A stretch of DNA of 64,000 nt. Source: an uncultured Christensenellaceae bacterium (GTDB lineage: Bacteria; Bacillota; Clostridia; Christensenellales; UBA3700). Every line of letters begins with the position of its first letter. Position 1 is the stretch's first letter. The stretch spans positions 211,591 to 275,590 of the forward strand of contig CAJUMY010000001.1 in assembly GCA_910587685.1 (NCBI GenBank), in the 5' to 3' direction. Below, piece by piece: positions 24,785-33,296 of the stretch. The position numbers and the translations under genes are program-made. Below the pieces are notes generated by a model, which saw only the letters and a program-made list of their open reading frames with translations, was not told the origin of the DNA and made no database searches.

Positions 24785-26809
24785 TCATTTTCCGACAAGT
24801 TCGAGGAACTCGTCCTCTGTTATTATCTTTATGCCGAGCTTCTTCGCCTTCTCGAGCTTCGAACCCGCGTCCTCGCCAACAATAACAAGATTTACTGATT
24901 TTGACACCGATGATGCGACCTTGCCGCCTTTTTCCTTTATCATAGCTTCCGCTTGGCTTCTCTTCAGCGTTTTAAGACTGCCTGTAAGAACCGCGTTCAC
25001 GCCGCTCAGCTCGCCCTCGTTGATCTCGACGTCGCTTACCCTTACTCCAAGCGCGACAAGCTCTTCTATCAACTTAACGTTATTCCCGTCGTCGAAAAAT
25101 TTTCTCACGCTCTCCGCCATGATCGCGCCGAAATCCTCTATCGAGACTATCTCGTCAACGCTCGCCTTCATTACCGTCGAGAGCGATATGAATCTTTCGG
25201 CAAGCTCTCTTGCCGACTTCTTACCGATGTTCGGTATGCCGAGAGCATATAGGAATCTATCGAGTTTTGCGTTTTTGCTCTTCTCTATAGCATTCAAAAG
25301 ATTTGAGACTTTTTTATCCTTAAACCCGTCTAGCCCGATAAGATTTTCCTCTTTTAGCCGATATATATCGGAAATTGTTCTGAAATACGGCTTATTTTGT
25401 AAGTCATTGTCAATACCGTCTTCCGATCTCTCAGGAGTAAAATTCTCGTGGATAGTTATAAATTGAACGTTATTATATAATAATTCCACCGTTTTATCAG
25501 ACAAACCGTCTATATCCATAGCATCTTTCGACGCATAATGCGATATTTGAGATATTCTCATAGGGGCGCAGTTTTCAACGTTCGAACATCTCAAGAACGC
25601 GCCGTCTTCGACGACTTTACTTCCGCAATGCGGACAGACGGTCGGCTTTTCTATATCTCTGCTATTTTCCGTATGCTCGGCTATTCCGAGTATTTCGGGA
25701 ATGACGTCGTTACTGCGTCTTATGAATACTCTCGAACCTATTTTTATATCTTTTCTTATAATGTCTTCGTAATTATTGAGCGTCGCCTTCGATACTGTGA
25801 CTCCACCAAGATCCACAGGCTCGACTATTGCGAGCGGATTGAGCTTTCCCGTTCTGCTCACCTGCCACCTGACGTCTTTGACGGTAGTCGTCGCCTCTTC
25901 CGCTTTATACTTATACGCTACCGCCCAACGCGGAAATTTTTCCGTATATCCGAGATTATCCCTGATTTCCGTATCGCAGATTTTGATTACCGCTCCGTCT
26001 ATCAAAAAATCGAGAGATTCGCGTTTTTCTTCGATCTCGTCGACAGCTTTTCCTATCTTTTCCCCACTCGAAGCATAATAAGTATATTCGCTTATCTTGA
26101 ACTTATTTTCGCGAAGAAACTCTATCATTTCCTTTTGACTTTCGAACTCTTTTCCCTCGATGTATCCGACGTTATAGCATATTACGTCAAGATTTCTTTG
26201 CGCGGTCACTTTTGGATCGAGGTTCCTGATAGCTCCTGCCGCGCCGTTCCTTGCGTTCTTGAGCGGCTCTTTCGCCTTCTCATTATACTTTTTCAGTTCG
26301 CTAAGACGCATTATTCCCTCGCCCTGCACTTCACAGACGCCCTTAAACGGAATAGTAAGAGGCACGCTTTTTATCGTCTTCACCTGCTCGGTAACGTCTT
26401 CGCCTTTTACTCCGTCGCCTCTCGTCGCTCCTTTGACCAACCGTCCGTCTTCATAAGTCAAATTGATAGTCAATCCGTCGAACTTGTATTCGACACTGCA
26501 CTCCGGCATATACCCGAGAGACTTTACAACTCTCGACTGCCACGCCGAAAGCTCTTCTTTAGACTGACATTTATCAAGCGAATAAAGTCTGCGCCTATGA
26601 GTATAAGGAACGAACTCCTTTAGAAGTTCGCCGCCGACTCTTTTAGTCGGAGAATCAAAAAGCGTCTCTCCCGTCTCGGTCTCGAGCCTCGCAAGTTCGT
26701 CGTACAGTCTGTCATACTCGACGTCCGCTATCGTCGGACTGTCGAGCACGTAATATTCGTAAGCGTATTTATTTAGGAGATCGACCAGCTCTCTCATATT
26801 TCTTTCCAT
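24785..26809 (-). CDS. ligA: NAD-dependent DNA ligase LigA
   Basis: Seals nicks in replication and repair using NAD. The 674 residues give the full domain set: an N-terminal Ia domain (YYVLDSPTIADVEYDRL), the adenylation domain with the nucleotide lysine in EYKFDG, and an OB fold. Then come a Cys4 zinc finger (CPHCGS...CSNVENC), helix-hairpin-helix repeats, and a C-terminal BRCT domain (LTGSLKTLKR). It lies 53 bp after pcrA, the usual Firmicutes pairing. GGGAG precedes the start. Confidence 0.97.
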   Translation of the reverse strand: MERNMRELVDLLNKYAYEYYVLDSPTIADVEYDRLYDELARLETETGETLFDSPTKRVGGELLKEFVPYTHRRRLYSLDKCQSKEELSAWQSRVVKSLGYMPECSVEYKFDGLTINLTYEDGRLVKGATRGDGVKGEDVTEQVKTIKSVPLTIPFKGVCEVQGEGIMRLSELKKYNEKAKEPLKNARNGAAGAIRNLDPKVTAQRNLDVICYNVGYIEGKEFESQKEMIEFLRENKFKISEYTYYASSGEKIGKAVDEIEEKRESLDFLIDGAVIKICDTEIRDNLGYTEKFPRWAVAYKYKAEEATTTVKDVRWQVSRTGKLNPLAIVEPVDLGGVTVSKATLNNYEDIIRKDIKIGSRVFIRRSNDVIPEILGIAEHTENSRDIEKPTVCPHCGSKVVEDGAFLRCSNVENCAPMRISQISHYASKDAMDIDGLSDKTVELLYNNVQFITIHENFTPERSEDGIDNDLQNKPYFRTISDIYRLKEENLIGLDGFKDKKVSNLLNAIEKSKNAKLDRFLYALGIPNIGKKSARELAERFISLSTVMKASVDEIVSIEDFGAIMAESVRKFFDDGNNVKLIEELVALGVRVSDVEINEGELSGVNAVLTGSLKTLKRSQAEAMIKEKGGKVASSVSKSVNLVIVGEDAGSKLEKAKKLGIKIITEDEFLELVGK

Positions 26810-26862
26810 ATAAATCTCCCTTAAATATATGCAAAAATCAATTCATTTATCAGTCTATATCT

Positions 26863-29049
26863 TTATTCGATAACGGCGATAGGCGCAAGACGCAGATTGA
26901 ACGTCTTCGTCCCCAGCTTTTCAAAGTTTATGTCGGCGTTTTCTCCTCGGATCGAGAGAATACGTCCTTCGCCGTAGCGATTATGTCTGACTCTCTGCCC
27001 TACCTTGAATACGCTAATATCCTTAGATGCGGGAGCAGGCTTTGAAAGGTTGTCCTTTATCCTATCTCGGTACTCGTTAGATATAGTATAATTATTCTTG
27101 GCTTTATCCCCGACGCCGGAATAGGCGGACGAAGCTATAGCTTTGTACTTCGTCATATCGGACTCTATGCCCGACTCGGATATGAATCGCGACGACACGT
27201 TACTGTCTATCTTGCCGTAACGGTATCTCTGCGATGCGTTCGTCAGATATAGTCTCTCCTTCGCTCTCGTGACCGCAACGTACATTATACGGCGCTCTTC
27301 CTCTATATCCGACGCTTCGATGGCTCTGGTACTCGGGAATATTCCTTCCTCCAAGCCTACGACGAAGACGCATCTGAACTCAAGCCCTTTCACGCCGTGT
27401 ATCGTCGCTATAGTAAGGTAATTGCCTTCATTGATGTCGTCGGTATCAGATATCAAAGCAAGCGATTCGAGATACTCGTCGAGCGTAGTATTCTCGCCGT
27501 TATCGCGGCAAAACTGCTTTATCGAAGTAGCAAGCTCTTTGATATTTTCAAGTTTGGTATACTCTTCCTGAATATTCGCGTCGTACTCCGTCTCGAACTC
27601 AACTTTTTCAAGCATATACTCTATGAATCTGTCGAGGGTCATCTCTTGCAACGCCTTTTCGAGACAGACGACAAGTTCTCTGAATACGTCTACTTTTTTC
27701 TTCGTAGCCGCGGGCATATCTGTGTCCCATATCCCCTTTATCACGTCGAGAAGCGACATATCATGCTCATAGGCATATTCGCAAAGCCTTTTCTGAACGG
27801 CGTCGCCGATACCCCTTTTAGGCAGATTTATTATTCTCAGTATCGACTCGGTATCTTTAGGATTCGCAAGCATCCTAAGATACGCCACGGTGTCTTTTAC
27901 TTCCTTTCTCTCATAGAATTTGAAGCCGCCGTATATCTTGTACGGAATACCGTACATATTCATTCTTTCCTCGAACGTTCTCGTTATACTGTTGATCCTG
28001 ACAAGTATAGCGAAATCATTCGGTCTATATCCGTTATTGTCAATGAGCCCGACGATCTCCTTTAGCACGTAGTCGGCCTCTTGCCTGTCGTCGAAATTGC
28101 TCTTATATACGACCTTAACGCCGTCACCTTCATTGGGTACGAGCTTTTTTCCCATACGCATATTATTATTCGCGATGATATTGTTCGCGCATTTCAATAT
28201 ATTTCCGCTGCTTCTGTAATTGCGCTGTAATTTATATATTTTAGCGTTGGGATAATCGTTTTTGAAATTGAGTATATTTCCGACTTCCGCGCCTCTCCAG
28301 CCGTATATGCTTTGGTCGTCGTCGCCTACGACGAATAAGTTCTTATGATACGCGGATATGAGTCTCACGAGCAAATACTGTATCTTGTTCGTATCTTGAA
28401 ACTCATCTATATGTACGTACTTAAAACGCTCTTGGTATTTTCTCAGAACTTCGGGAAACTTTGCGAAGAGCTCTATCGTCTTGAGCATCAAATCGTCAAA
28501 ATCAAGCGCGTTAGCGCGTCTCAATTCCTCTTCGTATCGCGAATATATTTTGAATATCTTATCGGATTTCGGATGCGTACACTGAGCGTAATATTTATCG
28601 GGCGATAACGCAAAATTCTTCGCTGTCGATATATGATTTTTAACGGTCTTTTTCAGCTCTCCGTCGTCAATATCCATATCCTTCATTATCCTCTGAATGA
28701 GTTTTTCAGAGTCTCCCTCTGTGTATATCGAATAATTTTTGCCGTAGTCGAGCTTATCAATATCATAACGAAGTATTCTGTTACAAAATGAATGGAACGT
28801 GCTTATCCACATATCGGAAGCGCCGACAAGCGACACCAGACGCTCCTTCATCTCTCCCGCCGCCTTATTAGTGAACGTTATCGCAAGAATATTGTAAGGA
28901 TGAACGTTCTTTTCCTCAAGAAGATACGCTATCCTGTACGTCAAAACACGCGTCTTTCCGCTTCCTGCGCCCGCAAGCACCAATAGCTGTCCTTCGGTAT
29001 CTTTTACCGGCAAAATCTGTTCGTCATTGAGTAGCTTATCGTAATCCAT
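26863..29049 (-). CDS. pcrA: ATP-dependent DNA helicase PcrA (UvrD/Rep family)
   Basis: Superfamily 1 3'-5' helicase that removes RecA and clears replication-transcription conflicts. The 728 residues show Walker A GAGSGKT, TFTNKAAGEM, DDQSIYGWRGA (motif III), QRNYRS, the ATIHGVKGLEF box and VAVTRAKERLYL. The C-terminus (VGQRVRHNRYGEGRI) is the Tudor-like PcrA domain that binds RNA polymerase in relatives. It is the first gene of the pcrA-ligA operon. Confidence 0.96.
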   Translation of the reverse strand: MDYDKLLNDEQILPVKDTEGQLLVLAGAGSGKTRVLTYRIAYLLEEKNVHPYNILAITFTNKAAGEMKERLVSLVGASDMWISTFHSFCNRILRYDIDKLDYGKNYSIYTEGDSEKLIQRIMKDMDIDDGELKKTVKNHISTAKNFALSPDKYYAQCTHPKSDKIFKIYSRYEEELRRANALDFDDLMLKTIELFAKFPEVLRKYQERFKYVHIDEFQDTNKIQYLLVRLISAYHKNLFVVGDDDQSIYGWRGAEVGNILNFKNDYPNAKIYKLQRNYRSSGNILKCANNIIANNNMRMGKKLVPNEGDGVKVVYKSNFDDRQEADYVLKEIVGLIDNNGYRPNDFAILVRINSITRTFEERMNMYGIPYKIYGGFKFYERKEVKDTVAYLRMLANPKDTESILRIINLPKRGIGDAVQKRLCEYAYEHDMSLLDVIKGIWDTDMPAATKKKVDVFRELVVCLEKALQEMTLDRFIEYMLEKVEFETEYDANIQEEYTKLENIKELATSIKQFCRDNGENTTLDEYLESLALISDTDDINEGNYLTIATIHGVKGLEFRCVFVVGLEEGIFPSTRAIEASDIEEERRIMYVAVTRAKERLYLTNASQRYRYGKIDSNVSSRFISESGIESDMTKYKAIASSAYSGVGDKAKNNYTISNEYRDRIKDNLSKPAPASKDISVFKVGQRVRHNRYGEGRILSIRGENADINFEKLGTKTFNLRLAPIAVIE

Positions 29050-29081
29050 TGTCAGAGTTTCCTTAAATTCATTAATGTTTC

Positions 29082-29103
29082 ATTATATAATAACACTGTT
29101 ATT
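29082..29103 (-). promoter_or_regulatory. pcrA promoter -10 with inverted repeat in the spacer
   Basis: A perfect TATAAT (29082-29087, minus strand) lies 33 bp before pcrA; the -35 is poor. AATAAC-N3-GTTATT (29089-29103) is an exact inverted repeat placed where the -10/-35 spacer would be, suggesting an operator or simply AT-rich symmetry. The rest of the gap 29050-29418 holds only the terminator at 29257. Confidence 0.45.
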
Positions 29104-29256
29104 CTACCATATCAGCGAGCCAATAATCAAGGAAGAATATACCGATTATCACAATTATTATCTTAGCAGTAAAACTATAATGATAAGACCTTACTCCTAT
29201 CCGTCTTTTATCGAGAACAACTCTTTTATAAAATAAAAGTACGTTACTTATAAAAC

Positions 29257-29285
29257 AAAAACGCGGACATAAGCCGCGTTTTTAT
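29257..29285. terminator. Terminator hairpin downstream of the GH16 remnant
   Basis: AAAAACGCGG / CCGCGTTTTT stem with a 7-nt loop; the A and T arms make it functional on both strands. It follows the minus-strand glycoside hydrolase remnant. Confidence 0.8.
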
Positions 29286-29418
29286 TCGCGTAATAAACCA
29301 ATTTCAATTTAATTAGCTTTTTCCCTCAATACCATATCGCATTGCACAATAACGTTCGTATCGCTTATCGTACGTATCGACCGACGCTATAAAGCGACAT
29401 ATGTCGATACGTTCATAT

Positions 29419-29976
29419 TTACATATCTTGCATTTTCTTTCTTCTTATAATGACTATCGCGGCTACGCAGCCTATTATCGCAACCGAGCCGACAACTATA
29501 GCTACCGATATCGAAGCCCAATCGGAGTTAGCCTTTATACTTGCCTTATAGTTCCCATTCTGCCATACGTTGACGCTTTTTATGGAAAAATCCGTTCCTT
29601 CTCCGTTCTCAAAGTTGCCGAACGCCTACGCGTATGGACCTATCTTTCCGTCTCTTATCTCGACTGTGAGCCTCAGATATTCGGGCGCTTTCGAAACGCC
29701 GCCCGCGTCGCTCGCCCATACGGCTTCTCCGTCCACGTAGAACACGTAATATTCCGATGTCCATAGAAACGAATACTTATGATATTCTCCGTCGTACAGG
29801 TTCTTTTTGACGTCGGTAACGTTACCGCCCGACCTACAAAAAAGAGGGGCGTGAGCGTCACAATGCAGAGCATTACCTGTCTTCATTGGGTTCTCCTTTA
29901 CAAAAGACGATTCGTATATATCTATTTCCGTGCCGTCCTCGCCGAAGTGATACCGAAAACACCGCCTAACAAACAA
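29419..29976 (-). pseudogene. Glycoside hydrolase family 16 remnant, truncated, internal TAG
   Basis: The frame encodes EIDIYES, the GH16 catalytic pattern with its two glutamates around an aspartate, then YHKYSFLW and FYVDGEAVW, which fit the C-terminal half of a GH16 beta-glucanase. After GPYA comes an in-frame TAG (29626-29628). The same frame then continues AFGNFENGEGTDFSIKSVNV and ends in a hydrophobic helix plus RRKK, a membrane anchor, stopping at 29419. About the first half of the catalytic domain is missing, and the only in-frame start is a weak TTG. Upstream loss plus a nonsense codon make this a decayed gene. A recoded TAG would rescue the C-terminus but not the missing N-terminus. 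Confidence 0.8.
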
Positions 29977-30067
29977 AAAATCTTACGACAAAATCAAAAA
30001 TAATGCCGCGTCTTAAAATTTTGCCTATATATTTTCGTAATATTATTAAAAAAGTCGCATAAAATAA

Positions 30068-30096
30068 TTGACATAACATTTTTTCCGTGATAAAAT
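30068..30096 (+). promoter_or_regulatory. Sigma-A promoter of the first tRNA group
   Basis: Consensus TTGACA (30068-30073) and TAAAAT (30091-30096) with a 17-bp spacer, 28 bp before tRNA-Gly(TCC). Confidence 0.85.
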
Positions 30097-30123
30097 AATC
30101 AAGCATTAAGACATTAAAGAGAT

Positions 30124-30197
30124 GCGGGTGTAGTTCAATGGTAGAATCCCAGCCTTCCAAGCTGGTCGTGTGGGTTCGATTCCCATCACCCGCTCCA
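30124..30197 (+). tRNA. tRNA-Gly(TCC)
   Basis: Acceptor GCGGGTG / CACCCGC, anticodon loop CTTCCAA (TCC), T-loop TTCGATT, discriminator T, encoded CCA. First gene of the plus-strand tRNA array. Confidence 0.97.
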
Positions 30198-30205
30198 TTT
30201 TTTGT

Positions 30206-30282
30206 GAGTCTGTAGCTCAGTTGGATAGAGCAACGGCCTTCTAAGCCGTAGGTCGGGGGTTCGAATCCCTCCAGGCTCACCA
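30206..30282 (+). tRNA. tRNA-Arg(TCT)
   Basis: Acceptor GAGTCTG / CAGGCTC, anticodon loop CTTCTAA (TCT), T-loop TTCGAAT, discriminator A, encoded CCA. Confidence 0.97.
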
Positions 30283-30294
30283 TCACTATTATAT

Positions 30295-30372
30295 GGTGGG
30301 TATAGCTCAGTTGGCTAGAGCGCTAGGTTGTGGCCCTAGAGGTCAAGGGTTCGACTCCCTTTACTCACCCCA
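30295..30372 (+). tRNA. tRNA-His(GTG)
   Basis: Acceptor GTGGGTA / TACTCAC, anticodon loop TTGTGGC (GTG). The extra G at position -1 (30295) faces discriminator C, the identity pair of histidine tRNAs. CCA is encoded. Confidence 0.97.
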
Positions 30373-30386
30373 CTAATTTTTATTAA

Positions 30387-30461
30387 TGGGGTGTCGCCAA
30401 GCGGTAAGGCACTAGACTTTGACTTTAGTATTCGCTGGTTCGAGTCCAGCCACCCCAGCCA
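30387..30461 (+). tRNA. tRNA-Gln(TTG)
   Basis: Acceptor TGGGGTG / CACCCCA, anticodon loop CTTTGAC (TTG), discriminator G, encoded CCA. Confidence 0.96.
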
Positions 30462-30477
30462 TACGATATAATAATAT

Positions 30478-30553
30478 TGGGGTATCGCCAAATGGTTAAG
30501 GCACCAGACTCTGACTCTGGTATTTGAGGGTTCAAGTCCTTCTACCCCAGCCA
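30478..30553 (+). tRNA. tRNA-Gln(CTG)
   Basis: Acceptor TGGGGTA / TACCCCA, anticodon loop CTCTGAC (CTG), discriminator G, encoded CCA. Its similarity to the preceding tRNA-Gln(TTG) suggests tandem duplication followed by an anticodon change. Confidence 0.96.
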
Positions 30554-30605
30554 TTAATGGTAATCAGTATTGCCGAAAAAAAGTTGAAAAATCTGCTTAA
30601 AACGC

Positions 30606-30634
30606 TTGCTCTTTTTTATAAGATAGGCTATAAT
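30606..30634 (+). promoter_or_regulatory. Sigma-A promoter of the second tRNA group
   Basis: TTGCTC (30606-30611) and a perfect TATAAT (30629-30634), 17-bp spacer, 26 bp before tRNA-Lys(TTT). Confidence 0.8.
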
Positions 30635-30660
30635 ATGCAGGTACTTCGTTCGAGAAATGA

Positions 30661-30736
30661 GATCCATTAGCTCAGTCGGTAGAGCACGTGACTTTTAATC
30701 ACGGTGTCCCGAGTTCGAATCTCGGATGGGTCACCA
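30661..30736 (+). tRNA. tRNA-Lys(TTT)
   Basis: Acceptor GATCCAT / ATGGGTC, anticodon loop CTTTTAA (TTT), discriminator A, encoded CCA. Confidence 0.97.
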
Positions 30737-30754
30737 AATTGCTATCAATATAAT

Positions 30755-30837
30755 GCGGATGTGGCGGAATTGGCAGACGCGCCAGACTTAGGATCTGGTG
30801 TTCACACGTGGGGGTTCGACTCCCTTCATCCGCACCA
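30755..30837 (+). tRNA. tRNA-Leu(TAG)
   Basis: Acceptor GCGGATG / CATCCGC, anticodon loop CTTAGGA (TAG), a long variable arm as in leucine tRNAs (83 nt in total), discriminator A, encoded CCA. Confidence 0.97.
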
Positions 30838-30849
30838 TAGATAACTAAT

Positions 30850-30924
<75 letters not shown>

Positions 30925-30939
30925 TATTTAACTTAATAT

Positions 30940-31015
30940 GTACCTTTAGCTCAGTTGGTAGAGCAACTGACTCTTAATCAGTGGGTCCAGGGTTCGAATC
31001 CCTGAAGGTGCACCA
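30940..31015 (+). tRNA. tRNA-Lys(CTT)
   Basis: Acceptor GTACCTT / AAGGTGC, anticodon loop CTCTTAA (CTT), discriminator A, encoded CCA. Last gene of the array. Confidence 0.97.
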
Positions 31016-31021
31016 AAAACC

Positions 31022-31052
31022 AACCTAATCCAAATATCGGATTAGGTTTTTT
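31022..31052 (+). terminator. Terminator of the tRNA array
   Basis: AACCTAATCC / GGATTAGGTT stem (10 bp), 7-nt loop, then T run. Confidence 0.9.
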
Positions 31053-31074
31053 ACGTTTTTATGCTTGAATAATA

Positions 31075-31103
31075 TTGTTGACCGAGCAAATTCATGATAT
31101 AAT
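31075..31103 (+). promoter_or_regulatory. Promoter of the P-loop kinase, probably leaderless
   Basis: TTGTTG (31075-31080) and a perfect TATAAT (31098-31103), spacer 17 bp. The start site, about 7 nt after the -10, coincides with the A of the ATG at 31110. Confidence 0.65.
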
Positions 31104-31109
31104 ATTTCT

Positions 31110-31619
31110 ATGATAATATTGATCTCGGGAACAACGCATACGGGTAAAACCTCCCTATCGCAACGGCTTATGGAAAAGTATAAAATTCCATACCTGTCTA
31201 TCGACCATTTGAAAATGGGTTTGATAAGAAGCGGCGAAACTTCGTATGCCGTAAACGACGATGAAAAACTTACGCCGTATCTTTGGCAAATCGTAAAGGA
31301 GATCGTAAAAACGGCGATAGAGAACAAGCAAAACCTTATTATCGAGGGTTGCTATATCCCATTCGATTGGCAAAAAGATTTCGATGAAAGTTATTTACGC
31401 GAAATAAAATTTTATTGCCTTATTATGAGCGCCGAATATATTGAAAACAATTTTTCCGATATTTTGAAATTCGAAAACGTCATTGAAAGTCGCATCTCGA
31501 CCGACGTAAACAAATGCGATTTGATAGCGGATAATAAAAGAAACCTACAACTATGTCAAGAGTATAGGTTAAAATATATTATTATTGATAAAAATTACAC
31601 GATAGATATCGAGTTATGA
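31110..31619 (+). CDS. Small P-loop NTPase, adenylate-kinase-like kinase of unknown substrate
   Basis: 169-residue protein with an N-terminal Walker A in LISGTTHTGKTSLSQ (about residues 3-17), then YLSIDHLKMGL, which sits where nucleotide kinases bind the phosphate acceptor, and LIIEGCYIP as a likely Walker B strand. The overall pattern fits small AAA/adenylate-kinase-type proteins, including 2-phosphoglycerate-kinase-like and zeta-toxin-like families; the substrate cannot be told. No antitoxin-like gene adjoins it. No ribosome-binding site precedes the ATG, and the promoter places the transcript start at the start codon, so translation is probably leaderless. It stands alone between the tRNA array and the ECF unit. 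Confidence 0.75.
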   Translation: MIILISGTTHTGKTSLSQRLMEKYKIPYLSIDHLKMGLIRSGETSYAVNDDEKLTPYLWQIVKEIVKTAIENKQNLIIEGCYIPFDWQKDFDESYLREIKFYCLIMSAEYIENNFSDILKFENVIESRISTDVNKCDLIADNKRNLQLCQEYRLKYIIIDKNYTIDIEL

Positions 31620-31791
31620 TAATATAGAAATATAGCAACAACTATCGCGATACGGCGTCAATACTATAAGCGCAGTCTAAATAATATCGCCTTACTCCCC
31701 GTAAATATAATTAATTTTGCGAAAAATAAAAAAATTTTCAAATAATTCATACAAACCGCGGACGTTTTTGATTTCATTGCGTCTTAATAAG

Positions 31792-31805
31792 TGTAAGGTC
31801 TTACA
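31792..31805. promoter_or_regulatory. Palindrome upstream of the ECF-sigma unit
   Basis: TGTAAG-GT-CTTACA, a 14-bp element with exact 6-bp arms, 24 bp before the start codon of the 222-residue protein. It may be an operator in the leader; no standard promoter was recognised around it. Confidence 0.4.
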
Positions 31806-31829
31806 AAATACTATATGAGAGGTTGAATC

Positions 31830-32498
31830 ATGAATAAGTATGTAAAAGCAGATATGCAAACCGACGATCAATACGATTATAAGAATTTGGGGAAGCTCGA
31901 TATGCGTAACTTCACCGTCGAAGCGACTCGCTCTATTCGCGGCATCAAAAACGTAGGTATGTTGATAATGCCGTCCGATAACCCTACCCTTGCAGGAGCG
32001 ATCGCAGCCGTACCGAAGAAGAACATCGGCGCGCAGATAGCTATTCCTTCAACGGAAAACGTACGCGAGTATAGCGGAAAATTACATCTTACGCCCGATA
32101 TTTTGCCTGATGACGGAGGACATCTATTTACGGAAGGCATAATATATTTCACCAATCCCGACAACGCTCCTATGCCGAAATACGACCTGACCGCGATAGG
32201 TCAAATATTTATCGGAGCAAACGTCAATTTGAATATACTAAATCTTATCGGCATACAAAAAAAGGGAAATTTTCTATACTCTGTCGAACTCAAAGGAAAC
32301 GTATTCGACGCTATGACGCTTGCTAATCTAAAACCAAGCACGCTCGTTCACTTAGGTCAAAAAAGAAAGGTCAAGATCGCAAAGAATATAACTGTGGAAG
32401 AACTAAAAAACAAGAACATATCTGTCTATTACGACAGCGAAGTGACCAAGCTAAGCGGCAATAAGAACGTCATCTCCTACATCAACTCTACGCTATGA
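31830..32498 (+). CDS. Protein of unknown function, coupled to an ECF sigma factor
   Basis: 222-residue soluble protein without signal peptide, membrane segment or cysteine motif. I do not recognise its family. It starts behind GAGAGG. Two beta-rich halves seem likely: the first contains KNVGMLIMPSD and AAVPKKNIGAQIAIPS, the second IGQIFIGANVNLNIL and ELKGNVFDAMTLANL, followed by a charged C-terminus. It ends 3 bp before the ECF sigma gene, so the two are co-translated. That arrangement is typical for a sigma factor and its modulator, but this protein has no zinc-anti-sigma motif and no transmembrane helix, so an anti-sigma role is only a guess. A product made under sporulation or stress control is equally possible. 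Confidence 0.7.
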   Translation: MNKYVKADMQTDDQYDYKNLGKLDMRNFTVEATRSIRGIKNVGMLIMPSDNPTLAGAIAAVPKKNIGAQIAIPSTENVREYSGKLHLTPDILPDDGGHLFTEGIIYFTNPDNAPMPKYDLTAIGQIFIGANVNLNILNLIGIQKKGNFLYSVELKGNVFDAMTLANLKPSTLVHLGQKRKVKIAKNITVEELKNKNISVYYDSEVTKLSGNKNVISYINSTL

Positions 32499-32501
32499 CA
32501 T

Positions 32502-32993
32502 ATGATCGACTGCGGAGCGTTATTCGACAAGGTTTATAACGAATATTACCATAAGATAGTCGCATATTTCAGACGGCGCGTAAAATACGACCGAGACGCC
32601 GCCGAGGATCTAGCACAACAGACTTTCTTCAAACTATGGACGTATATGCTGCAAAACGGCGGCAAAGTCGTCAACGTCCGAGCGTTCTTATACGCTATCG
32701 CAAAGAACGTACGCGCCGACTATTACCGTAGATCGAGAGGCTATTGCCTTTCAACGGAACTATGCGTTGACCTCGTGAAATGCGACGACCCCGAAAGGAG
32801 CGAAGATATCGTCTACGCCGCGCTGGCAAAACTGAGCGCGCAAGATGCGAAACTCATTAAACTGCGTATCATGGGATATAGCTACGCCGAGATCTCAAAA
32901 TTGCTCGGAGCGAACGTTTCCACATTGCGTACACGATATTTATCCGCAAAGCGCAGATTGAAAAAGATAATAAACAGCGAAGACGAATTTTAA
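32502..32993 (+). CDS. RNA polymerase sigma factor, ECF (sigma-70 family)
   Basis: 163-residue extracytoplasmic-function sigma factor that directs RNA polymerase to a small set of promoters. Region 2 is seen as EYYHKIVAYFRRRVKYDRDA followed by EDLAQQTFFKLW and FLYAIAKNVRADYYRR. Region 4 shows LSAQDAKLIKLRIMGYSYAE and ISKLLGANVSTLRTR, a helix-turn-helix. There is no C-terminal extension. It is the second gene of a two-gene unit closed by a strong terminator. Its targets may include its own operon, but no recognisable -35 AAC-type box was identified upstream. Confidence 0.92.
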   Translation: MIDCGALFDKVYNEYYHKIVAYFRRRVKYDRDAAEDLAQQTFFKLWTYMLQNGGKVVNVRAFLYAIAKNVRADYYRRSRGYCLSTELCVDLVKCDDPERSEDIVYAALAKLSAQDAKLIKLRIMGYSYAEISKLLGANVSTLRTRYLSAKRRLKKIINSEDEF

Positions 32994-32994
32994 T

Positions 32995-33025
32995 AATAGG
33001 GTCTGAATAACTCAGACCCTATTTT
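32995..33025 (+). terminator. Terminator of the ECF-sigma unit
   Basis: AATAGGGTCTGA / TCAGACCCTATT, 12-bp perfect stem with a 5-nt loop, then TTTTA. The 303-bp gap 32994-33296 further holds the sigma-K-like promoter and the leader hairpin described next. Confidence 0.9.
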
Positions 33026-33162
33026 AGCTCTCATATTATTTAGTAAAGATAAAAACTCAAATACATAAAAACAATCTAATACCGGATCAAAAAATTTTCC
33101 ATTTTCATATGTCAAAATACGTTTTATAAAACTCATAAATTTTTTCTATCCTCTTCTGTTTG

Positions 33163-33191
33163 CACAAAATTAGATATAAATACATACAGTA
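33163..33191 (+). promoter_or_regulatory. Sigma-K-like (late mother-cell) promoter
   Basis: CACA (33163-33166), 16-bp spacer, CATACAGTA (33183-33191). This fits the Bacillus sigma-K consensus mACm - 16/17 - CATAnnnTA at every fixed position. It would start a leader of about 100 nt before the DUF11 gene. Such matches occur by chance in AT-rich DNA, so confidence is moderate. Confidence 0.5.
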
Positions 33192-33230
33192 TAATAACAT
33201 ACTGAAAATTTTCAAATATATTGACTCTCT

Positions 33231-33281
33231 TCTACATATTCTCCCCTTACTTTATATGGGCGGAATATGTAGAATTTTTTT
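33231..33281 (+). promoter_or_regulatory. Leader hairpin with U-tract just before the ribosome-binding site
   Basis: TCTACATATTC (33231-33241) pairs perfectly with GAATATGTAGA (33263-33273); an inner CCC/GGG (33244-33246 with 33258-33260) lengthens the stem. A run of seven T ends 3 nt before AAAGGAGG. It looks like an intrinsic terminator in the leader, so attenuation or mRNA stabilisation is possible. Confidence 0.65.
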
Positions 33282-33296
33282 ACGAAAGGAGGACTT

